A stretch of 64,000 nucleotides of DNA from Aromatoleum evansii. Lineage in GTDB: Bacteria; Pseudomonadota; Gammaproteobacteria; Burkholderiales; Rhodocyclaceae. The stretch is from assembly GCF_012910805.1 (NCBI RefSeq), contig NZ_WTVK01000026.1, forward strand, positions 1 to 64,000, in the 5' to 3' direction. This document shows, piece by piece, positions 26,480 to 36,016 of the stretch (position 1 is the stretch's first letter; each line of letters begins with the position of its first letter). The position numbers were made by a program, and so were the translations under genes. Under the pieces are notes generated by a model. It was not told where the DNA came from. It did not search any database and saw only the letters and a list, made by a program, of their open reading frames with translations.

Positions 26480-27946
26480 TCATGCCTGGGCGATGCTGCG
26501 GGCGGTGCCGTGCTGGCGGTTGAGGCGCTTGCCTTCCTTGGCGCGGCGCATGAGCTTGCCGGCCTGCTTGAGCAGCGTGACGGCATTGGCGCCTTCGTTG
26601 CTCGAGATCGCGCTGCCCATCGAGACGTCGAGCATGAAGGTCTGCCCTTCGATCTGGATCGACTCTCCAGCCACCGTGGTGACCGCGTTCGCGACACGCT
26701 GCAGGTCATCCATGTCGAACACTTCCTCCAGCACGATCACGAACTGGTCGTTCTCCGGGCGTGCGACGGTGTCCTGTTCGCGCACGATGCTGCGCAGCCG
26801 CTGCGCGACGATCTTGAGGATCTCGTCGCCGACGTGCTGCCCGTAGCTGTCGTTGATCGAGCTGAACTCGTCGAGGTCGAGCATCACGACGCCGATGCGG
26901 GTGTTGTGACGCTTGGCGCGGATGATGCCTTGGTCGATGCGGTCGGTGAGCAGCAGCTGGTTGGCCAGGCCGGTGAGCGCGTCGTGATGCGCCATCTCCT
27001 GGAAGCGTCGCTCGCTTTCCTGCAGGCGATGGGTCAGGGATTCGATCTCCTGGCTGCGTTGCGCCATGCCTTGCGTGAGGAGTTGTTCCGACGCCTGCAG
27101 GGTCTCGATCGAATGCTCCAGGCTGGCGAGTTCGTCAGCGTGACGTGCGGCGCCTTCGCGCCAGTTCGAGCCGGTGCGCTCGGCCAGCGCGAGGGACATC
27201 GTCAGCGCGCCGAAGCTCCAGACGAACTGGATCGCGTGGATCGGCCAGCCTTCCGCGCGCAGAAGTCCGGTGTGGGTGGCGAGGAACAGAATCGCTCCTA
27301 TGAGCATCGCCGTCCAGCCGGCAATGAGCAGCCGCGCTCCCGGCAGTCTTTGCCGGAGGCCATGTGCCGCGCACGCGATCGCCAGCAGTGCAAAGGCCGG
27401 GCTGATGCCGGCGATCAGGGTGTTCGGGTAGTCGCCCGGCAGCACGAAGACGCCTGCCAGTGCGATGCCGAACAGCGCAGTGAATACCTTGAGCGCAAGG
27501 TCGAGGCGCGGCGAGAGGGTTGCGGTGCGCAGGTATTCGCGGTTGAACAGGGCTGCGGACACTCCGGCGAGTGCCAGGCCGAAGGGCTCTGCGGTTCCGG
27601 TCCAGCCGCCGTCGGACCCGCCGGGCTCGATACCGTGGAGCAGTCCGACGGCGAGCAGGCTGATGCCCGTGCCCAGCGCGAATCCCGCGTAAACGAGGTA
27701 GCAGCGGTCGCGGTTGGCGAGATACTGCAGCAGGTTGTTGAGCAGCAGCGCGGCGGCGAAGCCGGCATAGCAGACGGTGGCCAGCAGGGTGGCGAGGATG
27801 TTCCCGGCTGCCGGTTGGACATCGGCCTGCGCGAACGCTGCGAAGGGCAGGGCCAGCGGGATCAGAACGGCGAGGCGCAGGTGTGCGGCATCGAACGCCG
27901 TGTGGCGTTCGTTCATCGCGTTAGCCGGTTGCGCGACAACGTCCAT
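26480..27946 (-). CDS. Membrane GGDEF-domain protein with degenerate active site
   Basis: A 488-residue protein. A hydrophobic signal-like segment (about 23-41) is followed by six or seven membrane helices resembling 7TMR-DISM sensors (about 50-245), a coiled-coil linker (250-320), then a GGDEF domain with [17 protein letters not shown] and [17 protein letters not shown]. The catalytic half-site reads ENDQF at 398-402 (26741-26755) instead of GG(D/E)EF, while REQD at 389-392 keeps the inhibitory RxxD site at the exact spacing. It is probably not a cyclase and may be a c-di-GMP receptor. AGGG precedes the ATG. It lies between cobT and cobU on the same strand. Confidence 0.85.
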   Translation of the reverse strand: MDVVAQPANAMNERHTAFDAAHLRLAVLIPLALPFAAFAQADVQPAAGNILATLLATVCYAGFAAALLLNNLLQYLANRDRCYLVYAGFALGTGISLLAVGLLHGIEPGGSDGGWTGTAEPFGLALAGVSAALFNREYLRTATLSPRLDLALKVFTALFGIALAGVFVLPGDYPNTLIAGISPAFALLAIACAAHGLRQRLPGARLLIAGWTAMLIGAILFLATHTGLLRAEGWPIHAIQFVWSFGALTMSLALAERTGSNWREGAARHADELASLEHSIETLQASEQLLTQGMAQRSQEIESLTHRLQESERRFQEMAHHDALTGLANQLLLTDRIDQGIIRAKRHNTRIGVVMLDLDEFSSINDSYGQHVGDEILKIVAQRLRSIVREQDTVARPENDQFVIVLEEVFDMDDLQRVANAVTTVAGESIQIEGQTFMLDVSMGSAISSNEGANAVTLLKQAGKLMRRAKEGKRLNRQHGTARSIAQA

Positions 27947-28065
27947 GACTGCCCTGTCGAATAGATCTTGTTACGAATCTGTAATTCTAGGAGGCAAACG
28001 CGTTCTGCGTACAAGAAATCCGCCCCGGCATGGGTAGCGGCGTGGCGCATTGTTGCGGTTTGCCC

Positions 28066-28608
28066 TCAGGCGCTGCCCTTGAGTGTCAGCGGCAGGCCCG
28101 CCGCGACGAAGGTGACGCGCGCGCAGGCAGCGGCCGTCATCTGGTTCAGCCGGCCCGCCTCGTCGCGGAAGACGCGACCGAGGGGGGTGTCGGGGACGAG
28201 GCCGAGGCCGACCTCGTTGGCGACGAGCAGCACCTCGCCGCGCAGCGTCGGCAGGATCTCCAGCAGCGCCGCGCGCTCTGTTTCGAGCGCCGGCGGCAAG
28301 TCGGTGCTGGCCGGTTTGCCGGCGCCTGCCATCAGGTTGGAGAGCCACAGGGTCAGGCAGTCGACGATCACGCAGCGGCCGTCGCCGGCCTCGCGCGCCA
28401 GCGCCGCCGCGAGTGCGACCGGCGTCTCGACCGTGCGCCAGCCAGTGGGGCGGTCTTCCCGGTGGCGGCGGATGCGGGCCGTCATCTCGTCGTCGAGGGC
28501 TTCGGCAGTGGCGATCACGGTCACGGGCAGGCCGCTCGCGACGGCGAGGTTTTCGGCGTGGCGGCTCTTGCCCGAGCGCGCGCCGCCGAGGATGAGGTGT
28601 GCGGGCAT
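28066..28608 (-). CDS. cobU: Adenosylcobinamide kinase/adenosylcobinamide-phosphate guanylyltransferase CobU
   Basis: A 180-residue bifunctional enzyme that phosphorylates adenosylcobinamide and attaches GMP. The P-loop LILGGARSGKSRHAE is at the N-terminus, followed by VTVIATAEALDDEM, IRRHREDRPTGWRTVE with the guanylylated-histidine region, and VIVDCLTLWLSNLM. VANEVGLGLVPDTPLGRVFRDEAGRLNQ completes the family pattern. It is transcribed away from the riboswitch, so it may have its own promoter in the 28609-28700 gap. Confidence 0.95.
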   Translation of the reverse strand: MPAHLILGGARSGKSRHAENLAVASGLPVTVIATAEALDDEMTARIRRHREDRPTGWRTVETPVALAAALAREAGDGRCVIVDCLTLWLSNLMAGAGKPASTDLPPALETERAALLEILPTLRGEVLLVANEVGLGLVPDTPLGRVFRDEAGRLNQMTAAACARVTFVAAGLPLTLKGSA

Positions 28609-28658
28609 GTCTTTGGAATTACGCGTTTTTTCGCGCTGCGCAAAGTTGCGGAACGCGT

Positions 28659-28664
28659 TATTAT
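28659..28664 (+). promoter_or_regulatory. Candidate -10 element of the btuB transcript
   Basis: TATTAT lies about 33 nt before the first conserved part of the cobalamin riboswitch, the spacing expected if transcription starts near 28671. No good -35 was found. Confidence 0.3.
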
Positions 28665-28696
28665 CCGCCCCGCGCCCGATTTCGGGTGCGACGTGT

Positions 28697-28918
28697 TGCA
28701 GGTGCCCGACGGCGATTCCCGCCCGAGGGTTAAACGGGAAACAGGTGCGCGAACGGCTCCCCGAGCCGCCCTTGCAATGCCTGTGCTGCCCCCGCAACGG
28801 TAAGTGGACGCAAGGCGCATCCAACCGCCACTGGACGAGAGTCCGGGAAGGCGATGCGCCCGGAGTGGGCCCCGCAAGGGAGCGCCGCCCAGCCCACGAG
28901 CCCGGATACCGGCCCGGA
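28697..28918 (+). ncRNA. Cobalamin riboswitch upstream of btuB
   Basis: The 455-bp leader between cobU and btuB contains the conserved parts in order: a 5' GCAGGTGCCC segment near 28699, TAAACGGGAAACAGGTGC near 28731-28750, a CTGCCCCCGCAACGG core ending near 28800, the B12-box region GCCACTGG (28827-28834) to GGGAAGG (28845-28851), and a 3' AGCCCGGATACCGGCC closing segment near 28901-28913. It should bind adenosylcobalamin and repress the btuB transcript. The first gene is 29064, so about 145 nt of expression platform follow. No T-rich terminator is seen there, which favours control of translation initiation. Confidence 0.92.
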
Positions 28919-29063
28919 CACGAGAAGGCGGAAGTGCCGCGGGGAGGCGGCGACGGGCGTGCATTGCAGCGGCTCAAGGCGTGATTTCCCCGAGCGGTGC
29001 TTCCATTGTGAAGATGACCGGTGGCGCGGGGACGCGACTGCCGGCGCAGGGAGAATAACCCAG

Positions 29064-30938
29064 ATGAACATCCGCCTGTCCGCCACCGCCGTCGCGGTGG
29101 CTGCCGCATTGCCGTTTGCTTCCGCCGCTGTGGCCGCCGAAGAGAAAACCGGTGAAACCGTCGTCGTGACCGCAACCCGTCAGCCTCAGCGCGCGTCCGA
29201 AGTCCTCGCCAGCGTCGACGTCATCGAGCGGGACGAAATCGAGCAATCCGGACAATCCTCGCTGCTCGAACTGCTCGGCAACAGGGCCGGTGTGCAGATC
29301 TCGAGCAATGGTGGGCCCGGAAAGACATCCTCCTTGTTCATGCGTGGCACGAACTCGAACCACACGGTGCTGTTCGTCGACGGCGTGCGCCTCGGTTCGG
29401 CGACGACCGGACAGGCGCCGTTCCAAAACATTTCGCTCGACCAGATCGAACGTGTTGAGATTCTGCGCGGACCGGCCTCTGCCCTGTATGGCGCGGACGC
29501 TGTCGGCGGCGTGGTGCAGGTGTTCACGAAGAAGGGGGAGGGCGGTTTTCGGCCCGAACTCTTCGTTGGTGCGGGCACTTACGAGACGACCGATGTGAGC
29601 GCCGGCGTCTCGGGCGCTGCCGGCGCGTGGTCGTACGCCTTCCGGGCAGGGCAGTACGAGACCGACGGCGTGTCAGCCAAGAAGGGACCTTTCGCTGCCC
29701 GCCAGTTTTTTCACGATTACGATCCGGCCCTCGACGCGGACCGCGACGGCTTCCGTGCCACGACGGCCTCGGGCAGCCTGGGGTTCAAGTTCAACAACGA
29801 CCACGATCTCGAACTGAATGTCCTGCATGCACAAACGCGCAACTGGTATGACGGGAACGGCTTCAATTCCCGCGGCGGCGCGGACGTGGGCAATGACGAC
29901 GTGGCGGAGTCGATCGGCCTGGCGAGCCGCAACCGGCTGACGTCGAACTGGACGAGCACCGTCCGGATCGCGCAGTCGAAGGACGAGTCGAGCGGCTTCC
30001 GCGATTCATTCCAGTTCGATACGCTTCAGAGCCAGGCGGTGTGGCAGAACGACGTCAAGCTGCCGCTCGGGTCGGCGCTTCTCGCCTACGAGTATCTGGA
30101 CCAGCGCGTAGACAGCACCACCGCCTTCGCGAAGAAGGGGCGTTGGATCGAGTCGCTGCTTGCCGGCTGGAGTGCCACCCTCGGCCGGCATCAGTGGCAA
30201 CTCAACGTACGCCAGGACCAGAACAGCCAGTTCGGTGACGAGACGACCTATCTCGCGTCTTACGGATACAAGTTGACGCCCCTGTGGTCAGTTTCGGGAG
30301 CCCTCGGAACCGCGTTCAAGGCGCCGACGCTGAACGACCTCTATTACGTGGACTCCTTCGGAAACCACGGTGATCCGTCACTGAAGCCGGAACGCTCACG
30401 CAATCGCGAGGCGGCGTTGAAGTACGACGACGGGAGCCATAGCGCGTCCGTGACCTATTTCAACAACAGGATATCCAACCTCATCGAATGGAATGCCGCA
30501 CCCCCCACCTTCGCGTTTGTGCCGGAGCAGACCGATGATGCCCGGATCGAGGGCTGGGAGTTCGCATACGCCGCAAAGCTTTATGGTTTCGACGTTTCGA
30601 CAAGTATCGATCTGATGGATGCGAAGAACCTCGAGACCGGAAAGCGCCTGCATCGGCGTGCGCGGGAGCAGGGACGGCTGGCGATTTCGCGCGAAGTGGG
30701 GCCGTTCCGCTTCGGCGGTGAGCTCATCGGCGTCGGCAAGCGATTCGACCGTGCGGGCGAGGTCAATGAGCTGTCGGGCTATTCGCTGCTGAACCTATTT
30801 GCGCGGTATGCCGTCAATCGCGACTGGGCGATCGAGGCAAGGGCGAACAACGTGCTCGATCGTGATTACGAGCTGGCGAAAGGGTTCAATACGCTCGGCG
30901 CCACGGTCTTCGTGGGCGTGCGGTACGCGCCCAAGTGA
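29064..30938 (+). CDS. btuB: TonB-dependent vitamin B12 receptor BtuB
   Basis: A 624-residue outer-membrane receptor importing cobalamin. A signal peptide ends near residue 25 (ASAAVAAEE). The TonB box ETVVVTA is at 31-37. The plug domain contains LLELLGNRAGVQIS, FMRGTNSNHTVLFVDGVR and VEILRGPASALYGADAVGG. The barrel ends YELAKGFNTLGATVFVGVRY with a non-aromatic final PK. The start is the ATG at 29064 with AGGGAGA upstream. A longer in-frame extension to 28854 lies inside the riboswitch and is rejected. It leads the uptake operon. Confidence 0.94.
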   Translation: MNIRLSATAVAVAAALPFASAAVAAEEKTGETVVVTATRQPQRASEVLASVDVIERDEIEQSGQSSLLELLGNRAGVQISSNGGPGKTSSLFMRGTNSNHTVLFVDGVRLGSATTGQAPFQNISLDQIERVEILRGPASALYGADAVGGVVQVFTKKGEGGFRPELFVGAGTYETTDVSAGVSGAAGAWSYAFRAGQYETDGVSAKKGPFAARQFFHDYDPALDADRDGFRATTASGSLGFKFNNDHDLELNVLHAQTRNWYDGNGFNSRGGADVGNDDVAESIGLASRNRLTSNWTSTVRIAQSKDESSGFRDSFQFDTLQSQAVWQNDVKLPLGSALLAYEYLDQRVDSTTAFAKKGRWIESLLAGWSATLGRHQWQLNVRQDQNSQFGDETTYLASYGYKLTPLWSVSGALGTAFKAPTLNDLYYVDSFGNHGDPSLKPERSRNREAALKYDDGSHSASVTYFNNRISNLIEWNAAPPTFAFVPEQTDDARIEGWEFAYAAKLYGFDVSTSIDLMDAKNLETGKRLHRRAREQGRLAISREVGPFRFGGELIGVGKRFDRAGEVNELSGYSLLNLFARYAVNRDWAIEARANNVLDRDYELAKGFNTLGATVFVGVRYAPK

Positions 30939-30975
30939 GGGGGCGCGGCCGTCTTGAACGAATGACAGGAGACCC

Positions 30976-31956
30976 ATGCCGGGACGCACATCACCAGGCT
31001 TCGTGATCGCGGGGCTCATGCTCGTGGGCGTGTGCGCGTTGACGTGGGCCCTGTCCGCCGGTGATCTGCCCATCGGCCTCGCCGACGTCTTCGGCGCGCT
31101 GTTTCGCGGCGCCGAAGGCATGGCGGCCGACGTCGTGCGCGAGCTGCGCCTGCCGCGTGCGGTGGCGGTGTTCGTGTGCGGCGGGCTGCTGGCGCTGGCC
31201 GGCGCGCTGATGCAGGTGCTGCTGCGCAACCCCCTGGCCGATCCCTATGTGCTGGGCGTCTCCGGTGGTGCCGCGGTCGGGGCGTTGGCGGCGATGCTGG
31301 TCGGCGCGTCGTCCTGGGTCGTCGACGGGGCGGCCTTCGGCGGCGCGCTGGCGGCGATGCTGGTGGTGTTCGGGCTCGCGCACGGCGACGGCTCGTGGAC
31401 GCAGACACGGCTGCTGCTCACCGGCGTCATCGTCGCGGCCGGCTGCGGCGCGGCGGTGACGCTGATGCTGTCGCTGGCGACGGACACTCGCCTGCAGTCG
31501 ATGCTGTTCTGGCTGATGGGCGACGCCAGCGGCGCGAGCCGGCCGTGGCCGGCGCTGGTGGTGCTCGTCGCCGGACTCGCGGTGGTGCTGCCGGTCGCGC
31601 GCGACCTCAACGTGCTCGCGCGCGGCGAGACGACGGCCTCCGCTCTGGGCGTGCGCGTGCGGCGGCTGCGCTACCTGCTCTATGTGCTCGCGTCGCTGCT
31701 CACTGCGGCGGCCGTGACGCTGGTCGGCTCCGTGGGCTTCGTCGGCCTGGTCGTGCCGCATCTGGTGCGCTTCGCCATCGGCAACGACCAGCGCCTGCTG
31801 CTGCCGGCGGCGCTGCTCGCAGGTGGCACGCTGCTCACGCTCGCCGACACGGCTGCGCGCACGGTCATGGCGCCTGTCCAGCTGCCCGTCGGCGTGCTCA
31901 CCGCGCTGATCGGCGTGCCGGTGTTCCTGTTCCTGCTGTCGCGGAGTTCACGATGA
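30976..31956 (+). CDS. btuC: FecCD-family cobalamin ABC permease BtuC
   Basis: A 326-residue inner-membrane permease with about ten helices. LRLPRAVAVFVCGGLLALAG and the coupling segment NPLADPYVLGVSGGAAVGAL match BtuC/FhuB/FecCD proteins, and VGFVGLVVPHLVRF is the second conserved loop. AGGAG precedes the ATG at 30976 by 5 nt. It follows btuB by 37 bp and its stop overlaps the ATPase start, so a BtuCD complex for B12 is likely. No btuF-like binding protein gene is in the window. Confidence 0.92.
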   Translation: MPGRTSPGFVIAGLMLVGVCALTWALSAGDLPIGLADVFGALFRGAEGMAADVVRELRLPRAVAVFVCGGLLALAGALMQVLLRNPLADPYVLGVSGGAAVGALAAMLVGASSWVVDGAAFGGALAAMLVVFGLAHGDGSWTQTRLLLTGVIVAAGCGAAVTLMLSLATDTRLQSMLFWLMGDASGASRPWPALVVLVAGLAVVLPVARDLNVLARGETTASALGVRVRRLRYLLYVLASLLTAAAVTLVGSVGFVGLVVPHLVRFAIGNDQRLLLPAALLAGGTLLTLADTAARTVMAPVQLPVGVLTALIGVPVFLFLLSRSSR

Positions 31957-32738
31957 CGGGGGTCGGCGATCCGTCCGTCCTGCTCGAGGCCGAGCGCCTC
32001 GCGCTGCAGGTCGGCGAGCGCTGGCTGTGCTGCGAGTTCAGCCTGCGGCTTGCCGCGGGCGAGTGTCTCGTGCTGCTCGGTCCCAACGGGGCCGGCAAGA
32101 CCACGCTGCTGCACACCCTTGCCGGCCTGCGCGCGGTGACGGTGGGCAGCGTGCGCCTCGGCGGACGCTCCTACGCGGACTGGGACAGCCTCGCGGCGGC
32201 GCGTTTCCGCGGCCTGCTCGCGCAGCAGCAGCCGGACCACTTTTCCGCCTCGGTGCTGCAGACGACGCTGGTCGGCCGCCATCCGCATCTCGGCCGCTGG
32301 GGCTGGGAGACGGCCGCCGACATCGCCATCGCGCAGGCGGCGCTGGCTGAAGTGGGCCTCGCAGAGTTCGCCGGGCGGGACGTTCTCAGCCTGTCCGGCG
32401 GCGAGCGCCAGCGCGTGGCGATCGCGACGCTGCTGACACAGGCGCCGCGGCTCTTCCTCCTCGACGAGCCGACCAACCACCTCGACCTGCATTACCAGAT
32501 CGCCGTACTGGAGCTGTTTGCGCGCCTCAAGCGCAACGGGTGCGGTGTGGTGATGGTGCTGCATGACATCAATCTCGCGACGCGCTTCGCCGACCACGTG
32601 ATCCTGCTTGACGGCAAGGGCGGCGTGCTTGCCGGTGCGCGCGAGGAGGTCCTGCAGGCGGATCACCTCAGTCGCGCCTTCGACCACCCGATCCGCCGCC
32701 TCGACGTGGGCGAGCGGATCCTCTTCATCCCCGATTGA
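31953..32738 (+). CDS. btuD: Cobalamin ABC transporter ATP-binding protein BtuD
   Basis: A 261-residue ATPase. Walker A GPNGAGKTT is at 43-51, the Q-loop is in LLAQQQPDHF, the signature is LSGGERQRVA near 146-155, and Walker B LFLLDEPTNHLDL is followed by the switch histidine in MVLHDINLA. The ATG at 31953 overlaps the btuC stop (ATGA). A much longer in-frame extension upstream reads through btuC in another frame and is not real. It works with BtuC to import B12 or cobinamide. Confidence 0.92.
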   Translation: MTGVGDPSVLLEAERLALQVGERWLCCEFSLRLAAGECLVLLGPNGAGKTTLLHTLAGLRAVTVGSVRLGGRSYADWDSLAAARFRGLLAQQQPDHFSASVLQTTLVGRHPHLGRWGWETAADIAIAQAALAEVGLAEFAGRDVLSLSGGERQRVAIATLLTQAPRLFLLDEPTNHLDLHYQIAVLELFARLKRNGCGVVMVLHDINLATRFADHVILLDGKGGVLAGAREEVLQADHLSRAFDHPIRRLDVGERILFIPD

Positions 32739-32740
32739 GC

Positions 32741-33352
32741 ATGAACGAACAGGACAACGAGAAGAACATCCGTCACGCCGAGCGCATGCAGCGCAAGAAG
32801 GCGGTGGTGGACGAAAAGATCGCCGCCGCGCAGATCGAGCGCGGCGTGCTGCTGGTCAATACCGGCAACGGCAAGGGCAAGTCGAGCGCCGCCTTCGGCG
32901 TCGTCGCGCGCGCGCTCGGCCACGGCATGCAGGTGGGCGTCGTGCAGTTCATCAAGGGGCGCTCGGACACCGGCGAGGAGGCCTTCTTCCGCCGCCAGCC
33001 GGGTGTCGTGTGGCACGTGATGGGCGAGGGCTTTACTTGGGACACGCAGGACCGCGCGCGCGACGTCGCGGCTGCCGAGGCCGCGTGGGAACAGGCGCGC
33101 ACGCTGCTGCGCGATCCCGCGATCGGCCTCGTCGTGCTCGACGAACTGAACATCGCGCTGAAGTACCGCTATCTTGATGTGAACACCGTCGTCGCCGACC
33201 TGCACGCGCGGCCTGGGCACCAGCACGTGATCGTGACCGGCCGTGCGGCGCCGCCGGAGCTCGTCGAGGCGGCCGATACGGTGACCGACATGGGGCTCGT
33301 GAAACATGCGTTCGCGGCCGGCGTGAGGGCGATGCCGGGGCTGGAGTTCTGA
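32741..33352 (+). CDS. cobO: Cob(I)yrinic acid a,c-diamide adenosyltransferase CobO/BtuR
   Basis: A 203-residue ATP:corrinoid adenosyltransferase. The P-loop GNGKGKSS is at 42-49, followed by VGVVQFIKGRSDTGEEAFF, the HVMGEGFTWDTQDR segment, and LVVLDELNIALKYRYLD. It adds the 5'-deoxyadenosyl group to the corrinoid. A TTG two codons upstream overlaps the btuD stop; the ATG at 32741 is preferred. It follows btuD directly, so imported corrinoid is adenosylated by a co-expressed enzyme. Confidence 0.94.
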   Translation: MNEQDNEKNIRHAERMQRKKAVVDEKIAAAQIERGVLLVNTGNGKGKSSAAFGVVARALGHGMQVGVVQFIKGRSDTGEEAFFRRQPGVVWHVMGEGFTWDTQDRARDVAAAEAAWEQARTLLRDPAIGLVVLDELNIALKYRYLDVNTVVADLHARPGHQHVIVTGRAAPPELVEAADTVTDMGLVKHAFAAGVRAMPGLEF

Positions 33353-33419
33353 GTCAGGGCGATCGCGGAACTACGTGCGGCCGGGCTCATGTCGGCCTTC
33401 GGAAGCAAGGGTAATGACA

Positions 33420-33476
33420 GTGGGAGCGGCTGCAGCCGCGAATCGGCGCCGATTTCGCGGCTAAAGCCGCTCCCAC
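33420..33476. repeat. REP-like palindrome, copy 2
   Basis: Arms at 33420-33442 and 33454-33476 repeat the element at 32-105 in the same convergent layout, with an 11-nt loop and two mismatches between arms. It fills part of the 287-bp gap between cobO and cobA. The rest of the gap holds nothing recognisable. It may mark an mRNA end or processing site between the two cobalamin blocks. Confidence 0.8.
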
Positions 33477-33639
33477 GGGTTCGCTCCGCAAGCAACGCAG
33501 GGGGAAAATTGCGTCGTCCCTTGCCCGTCGAAGGGCTGGGGGACAAGCCGCCGCGAGTCCTGGACAATGCCGCCGGCTTGCAGCCCGCAATACCCTCCAG
33601 CTGTCTAAATTAAATCGCGACAACACAGAAGAGACCCCC

Positions 33640-34488
33640 ATGTCCCTTCCCGACCTCCCGAATCCCCGCCCCGGCCCGGCCGCGGGCCACGTCTACCTCG
33701 TCGGCGCCGGCCCGGGCGACCCCGAGCTGCTGACCCTGCGCGGCGCGCGCCTGGTCGCCGGCGCGGACGCCATCGTCTACGACAACCTCGTCAGCCCGGC
33801 GATCGTGGACCTCGCGCCCGCGACCGCCGAGCGCCATTACGTCGGCAAGAAGGCCGCCGACCACACGCTGCCGCAGGACGACATCAACCAGCTGCTCGTG
33901 CGCCTTGCGCAGGCGGGCAAGCGCGTCGTGCGCCTGAAGGGGGGCGACCCCTTCATCTTCGGCCGCGGCGGCGAGGAGATGGAGGTGCTGGTCGCAGCCG
34001 GCATCACCGTCGAGATCGTGCCCGGCGTCACCGCCGCAGCGGGCGTCGCCGCCTATGCGGGCATCCCGCTCACGCACCGCGACCACGCCCGCTCGGTCGT
34101 GTTCACGACCGGCTTCCTCAAGGACGGCGCACTCGATCTCGACTGGCCGATGCTCGCGCGGCGCGGCCAGACACTGGTGATCTACATGGGTATCTCGCGC
34201 CTGCCCGACATCTGCCGCGAACTCGTCGCCCACGGCCTGCCGGCGGAAACGCCGGCAGGCGTCGTCGAGCGCGGCACGACGCCGGCGCAGCGCGTCGCCG
34301 TCGGCACGCTTGCGACGCTGCCACAAGTGGTCGCGGACGAGGGCATCCGCCCGCCGGCGCTGACCATCGTCGGCGACGTCGTCGGCCTGTATCCACGCCT
34401 CGCGTGGTTCACTCCAGACAGCGCGCCGGCGGCCCATCCGCCGCACGCGGGCTGCACTGCGGTGCATCGCGGAGAGGAGGAGCGATGA
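33640..34488 (+). CDS. cobA: Uroporphyrinogen-III C-methyltransferase CobA (SUMT)
   Basis: A 282-residue SAM-dependent enzyme that methylates uroporphyrinogen III at C2 and C7, the branch to precorrin-2 for cobalamin and siroheme. [45 protein letters not shown], and [21 protein letters not shown] are the standard SUMT boxes. The C-terminus is about 20 residues longer than the minimal enzyme (ending in a His/Glu-rich tail). The stop overlaps cobB (ATGA). Confidence 0.95.
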   Translation: MSLPDLPNPRPGPAAGHVYLVGAGPGDPELLTLRGARLVAGADAIVYDNLVSPAIVDLAPATAERHYVGKKAADHTLPQDDINQLLVRLAQAGKRVVRLKGGDPFIFGRGGEEMEVLVAAGITVEIVPGVTAAAGVAAYAGIPLTHRDHARSVVFTTGFLKDGALDLDWPMLARRGQTLVIYMGISRLPDICRELVAHGLPAETPAGVVERGTTPAQRVAVGTLATLPQVVADEGIRPPALTIVGDVVGLYPRLAWFTPDSAPAAHPPHAGCTAVHRGEEER

Positions 34489-35774
34489 GCGAGACTGCAC
34501 GCTGCCCCGCGCTCTTCGTCGCTGCGCCCGCTTCCGGCCAGGGCAAGACCACCGTCACCGCGGCCCTCGCACGCCTGCACGCGCGGCAGGGGCGGCGCGT
34601 GCGCGTGTTCAAGTGTGGGCCGGACTTCCTCGATCCGCAGATCCACGCGGTTGCGAGCGGCGCGCCGGTGTACAACCTCGACCTGGGCATGTGTGGCGAG
34701 GCGGACGCGGCGTGGCGCCTGCATGCGGCCGCGCGCGAGGCCGACCTGATCCTCGTCGAAGGGGTGATGGGCCTCTACGATGGCAATCCCTCGGGGGCGG
34801 ACATCGCACGCCGCTTCGGCCTGCCGGTGATGGCGGTGATCGATGCGCGCGCGATGGCGCAGACCTTCGGTGCGGTGGCCTACGGGCTCGCGCACTACCA
34901 GCCCGGCCTGCCGTTTTCCGGCGTGCTCGCGAACCATGTCGGCAGCGCGCGCCATGCGGAGATGCTGCGCGACGCCTTGCCGGCGGGCATGCGCTGGTAC
35001 GGCGCGCTGTCGCGCGACGCGCAGGCGGGGCTACCGGAGCGCCACCTGGGGCTGCTGCAGGCGGCCGAGATCGCCGACCTCGAAGCGCGGCTGGACCGCT
35101 TCGCCGACGGCATCGCGGCGACCGGCGCGGCCGATCTGCCGGAGCCGGTCGAATTCCCCGCCACGCTGCCGCCGCAACTGACGCCGCTGCTGGCCGGGCG
35201 CACGATCGCGATCGCGCGCGATGCGGCCTACGGCTTCATCTACCCGGCGAACCTCGACACCTTGCGCGAGCTGGGCGCGCGGCTCGAATTCTTCTCGCCG
35301 CTTGCCGGCGACGCGTTGCCCGACTGCGACGCCGTGTGGCTGCCGGGCGGCTACCCTGAGCTGCATGGCGAAACGCTCGCCGCCAATCCGCATTTCTTTC
35401 CCGCTCTGCGTGCGCACGCGGCGGCAGGCAAGCCGCTGCTCGCCGAGTGCGGCGGGATGATGAGCCTGTTCGAAACCGTCGTCGACAAGGCCGGGCGGGA
35501 GCACGCCTTCGCCGGTCTGTTGCCGGGGCGCGCAGTGATGCAGCAACGGCTCGCGGCGCTCGGGATGCAGGTGGCGGAACTGCCCGAAGGGCGCTTGCGC
35601 GGTCACACCTTCCATTATTCGAAGAGCGACACCCCGCTCGCGCCCCTCGTGCGCGCCCAGACGCCCGACGGACGTGAGGGCGAGGCGATCTACCGCCAGG
35701 GGCGGCTGACGGCCTCCTACGTGCATTTCTATTTCCCGTCGGATGCGGAGGCGGTGGCGCGGATCTTTGGCTGA
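34485..35774 (+). CDS. cobB: Cobyrinate a,c-diamide synthase CobB/CbiA
   Basis: A 429-residue glutamine-dependent amidotransferase that amidates the a and c carboxyls of (hydrogeno)cobyrinate. The N-terminal P-loop PASGQGKTT is at 15-23, then [14 protein letters not shown] and EGVMGLYDG. The C-terminal GATase domain shows [12 protein letters not shown], the nucleophile C322 in LLAECGGMM, and [18 protein letters not shown] gives a strong ribosome site before the ATG at 34485. It is coupled with cobA. Genes for cobyric acid synthase (CobQ/CbiP) and CbiB are absent from the window. Confidence 0.95.
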   Translation: MSETARCPALFVAAPASGQGKTTVTAALARLHARQGRRVRVFKCGPDFLDPQIHAVASGAPVYNLDLGMCGEADAAWRLHAAAREADLILVEGVMGLYDGNPSGADIARRFGLPVMAVIDARAMAQTFGAVAYGLAHYQPGLPFSGVLANHVGSARHAEMLRDALPAGMRWYGALSRDAQAGLPERHLGLLQAAEIADLEARLDRFADGIAATGAADLPEPVEFPATLPPQLTPLLAGRTIAIARDAAYGFIYPANLDTLRELGARLEFFSPLAGDALPDCDAVWLPGGYPELHGETLAANPHFFPALRAHAAAGKPLLAECGGMMSLFETVVDKAGREHAFAGLLPGRAVMQQRLAALGMQVAELPEGRLRGHTFHYSKSDTPLAPLVRAQTPDGREGEAIYRQGRLTASYVHFYFPSDAEAVARIFG

Positions 35775-35811
35775 ACTCGGGGCATGGAGCGCGGAGCGTG
35801 GGGGCTGCAGT

Positions 35812-35897
35812 GTGGGAGCAACTGTGGGAGCGGCTTCAGCCGCGAATCGGCGGATCACTCCGCAACACCGCTGCTTCGCGGCTGAAGCCGCTCCCAC
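35812..35897. repeat. REP-like palindrome, copy 3
   Basis: Arms at 35824-35846 and 35875-35897 are the same 23-nt element as at 32-54/83-105 and are perfect complements with a 28-nt spacer. A partial extra half (GTGGGAGCA at 35812) precedes it. It lies in the 242-bp gap after cobB and before tag; a short CTCCCAC half repeat continues to about 35915. Confidence 0.8.
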
Positions 35898-36016
35898 AGG
35901 AGAATCGACTCCCACGATCCTCATCGACGCATCGGGCGCCAACGATTGCGTTTGATGGCTGGTTCAATAAACTTCAGCGTGAGCCGGGCCGCGGATGCGC
36001 CCACCGGAGAAACCCC

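Noticed and set aside
28854-29063. N-terminal extension of btuB
   Set aside because: It lies within the cobalamin riboswitch and its leader and removes the signal peptide from the N-terminus.
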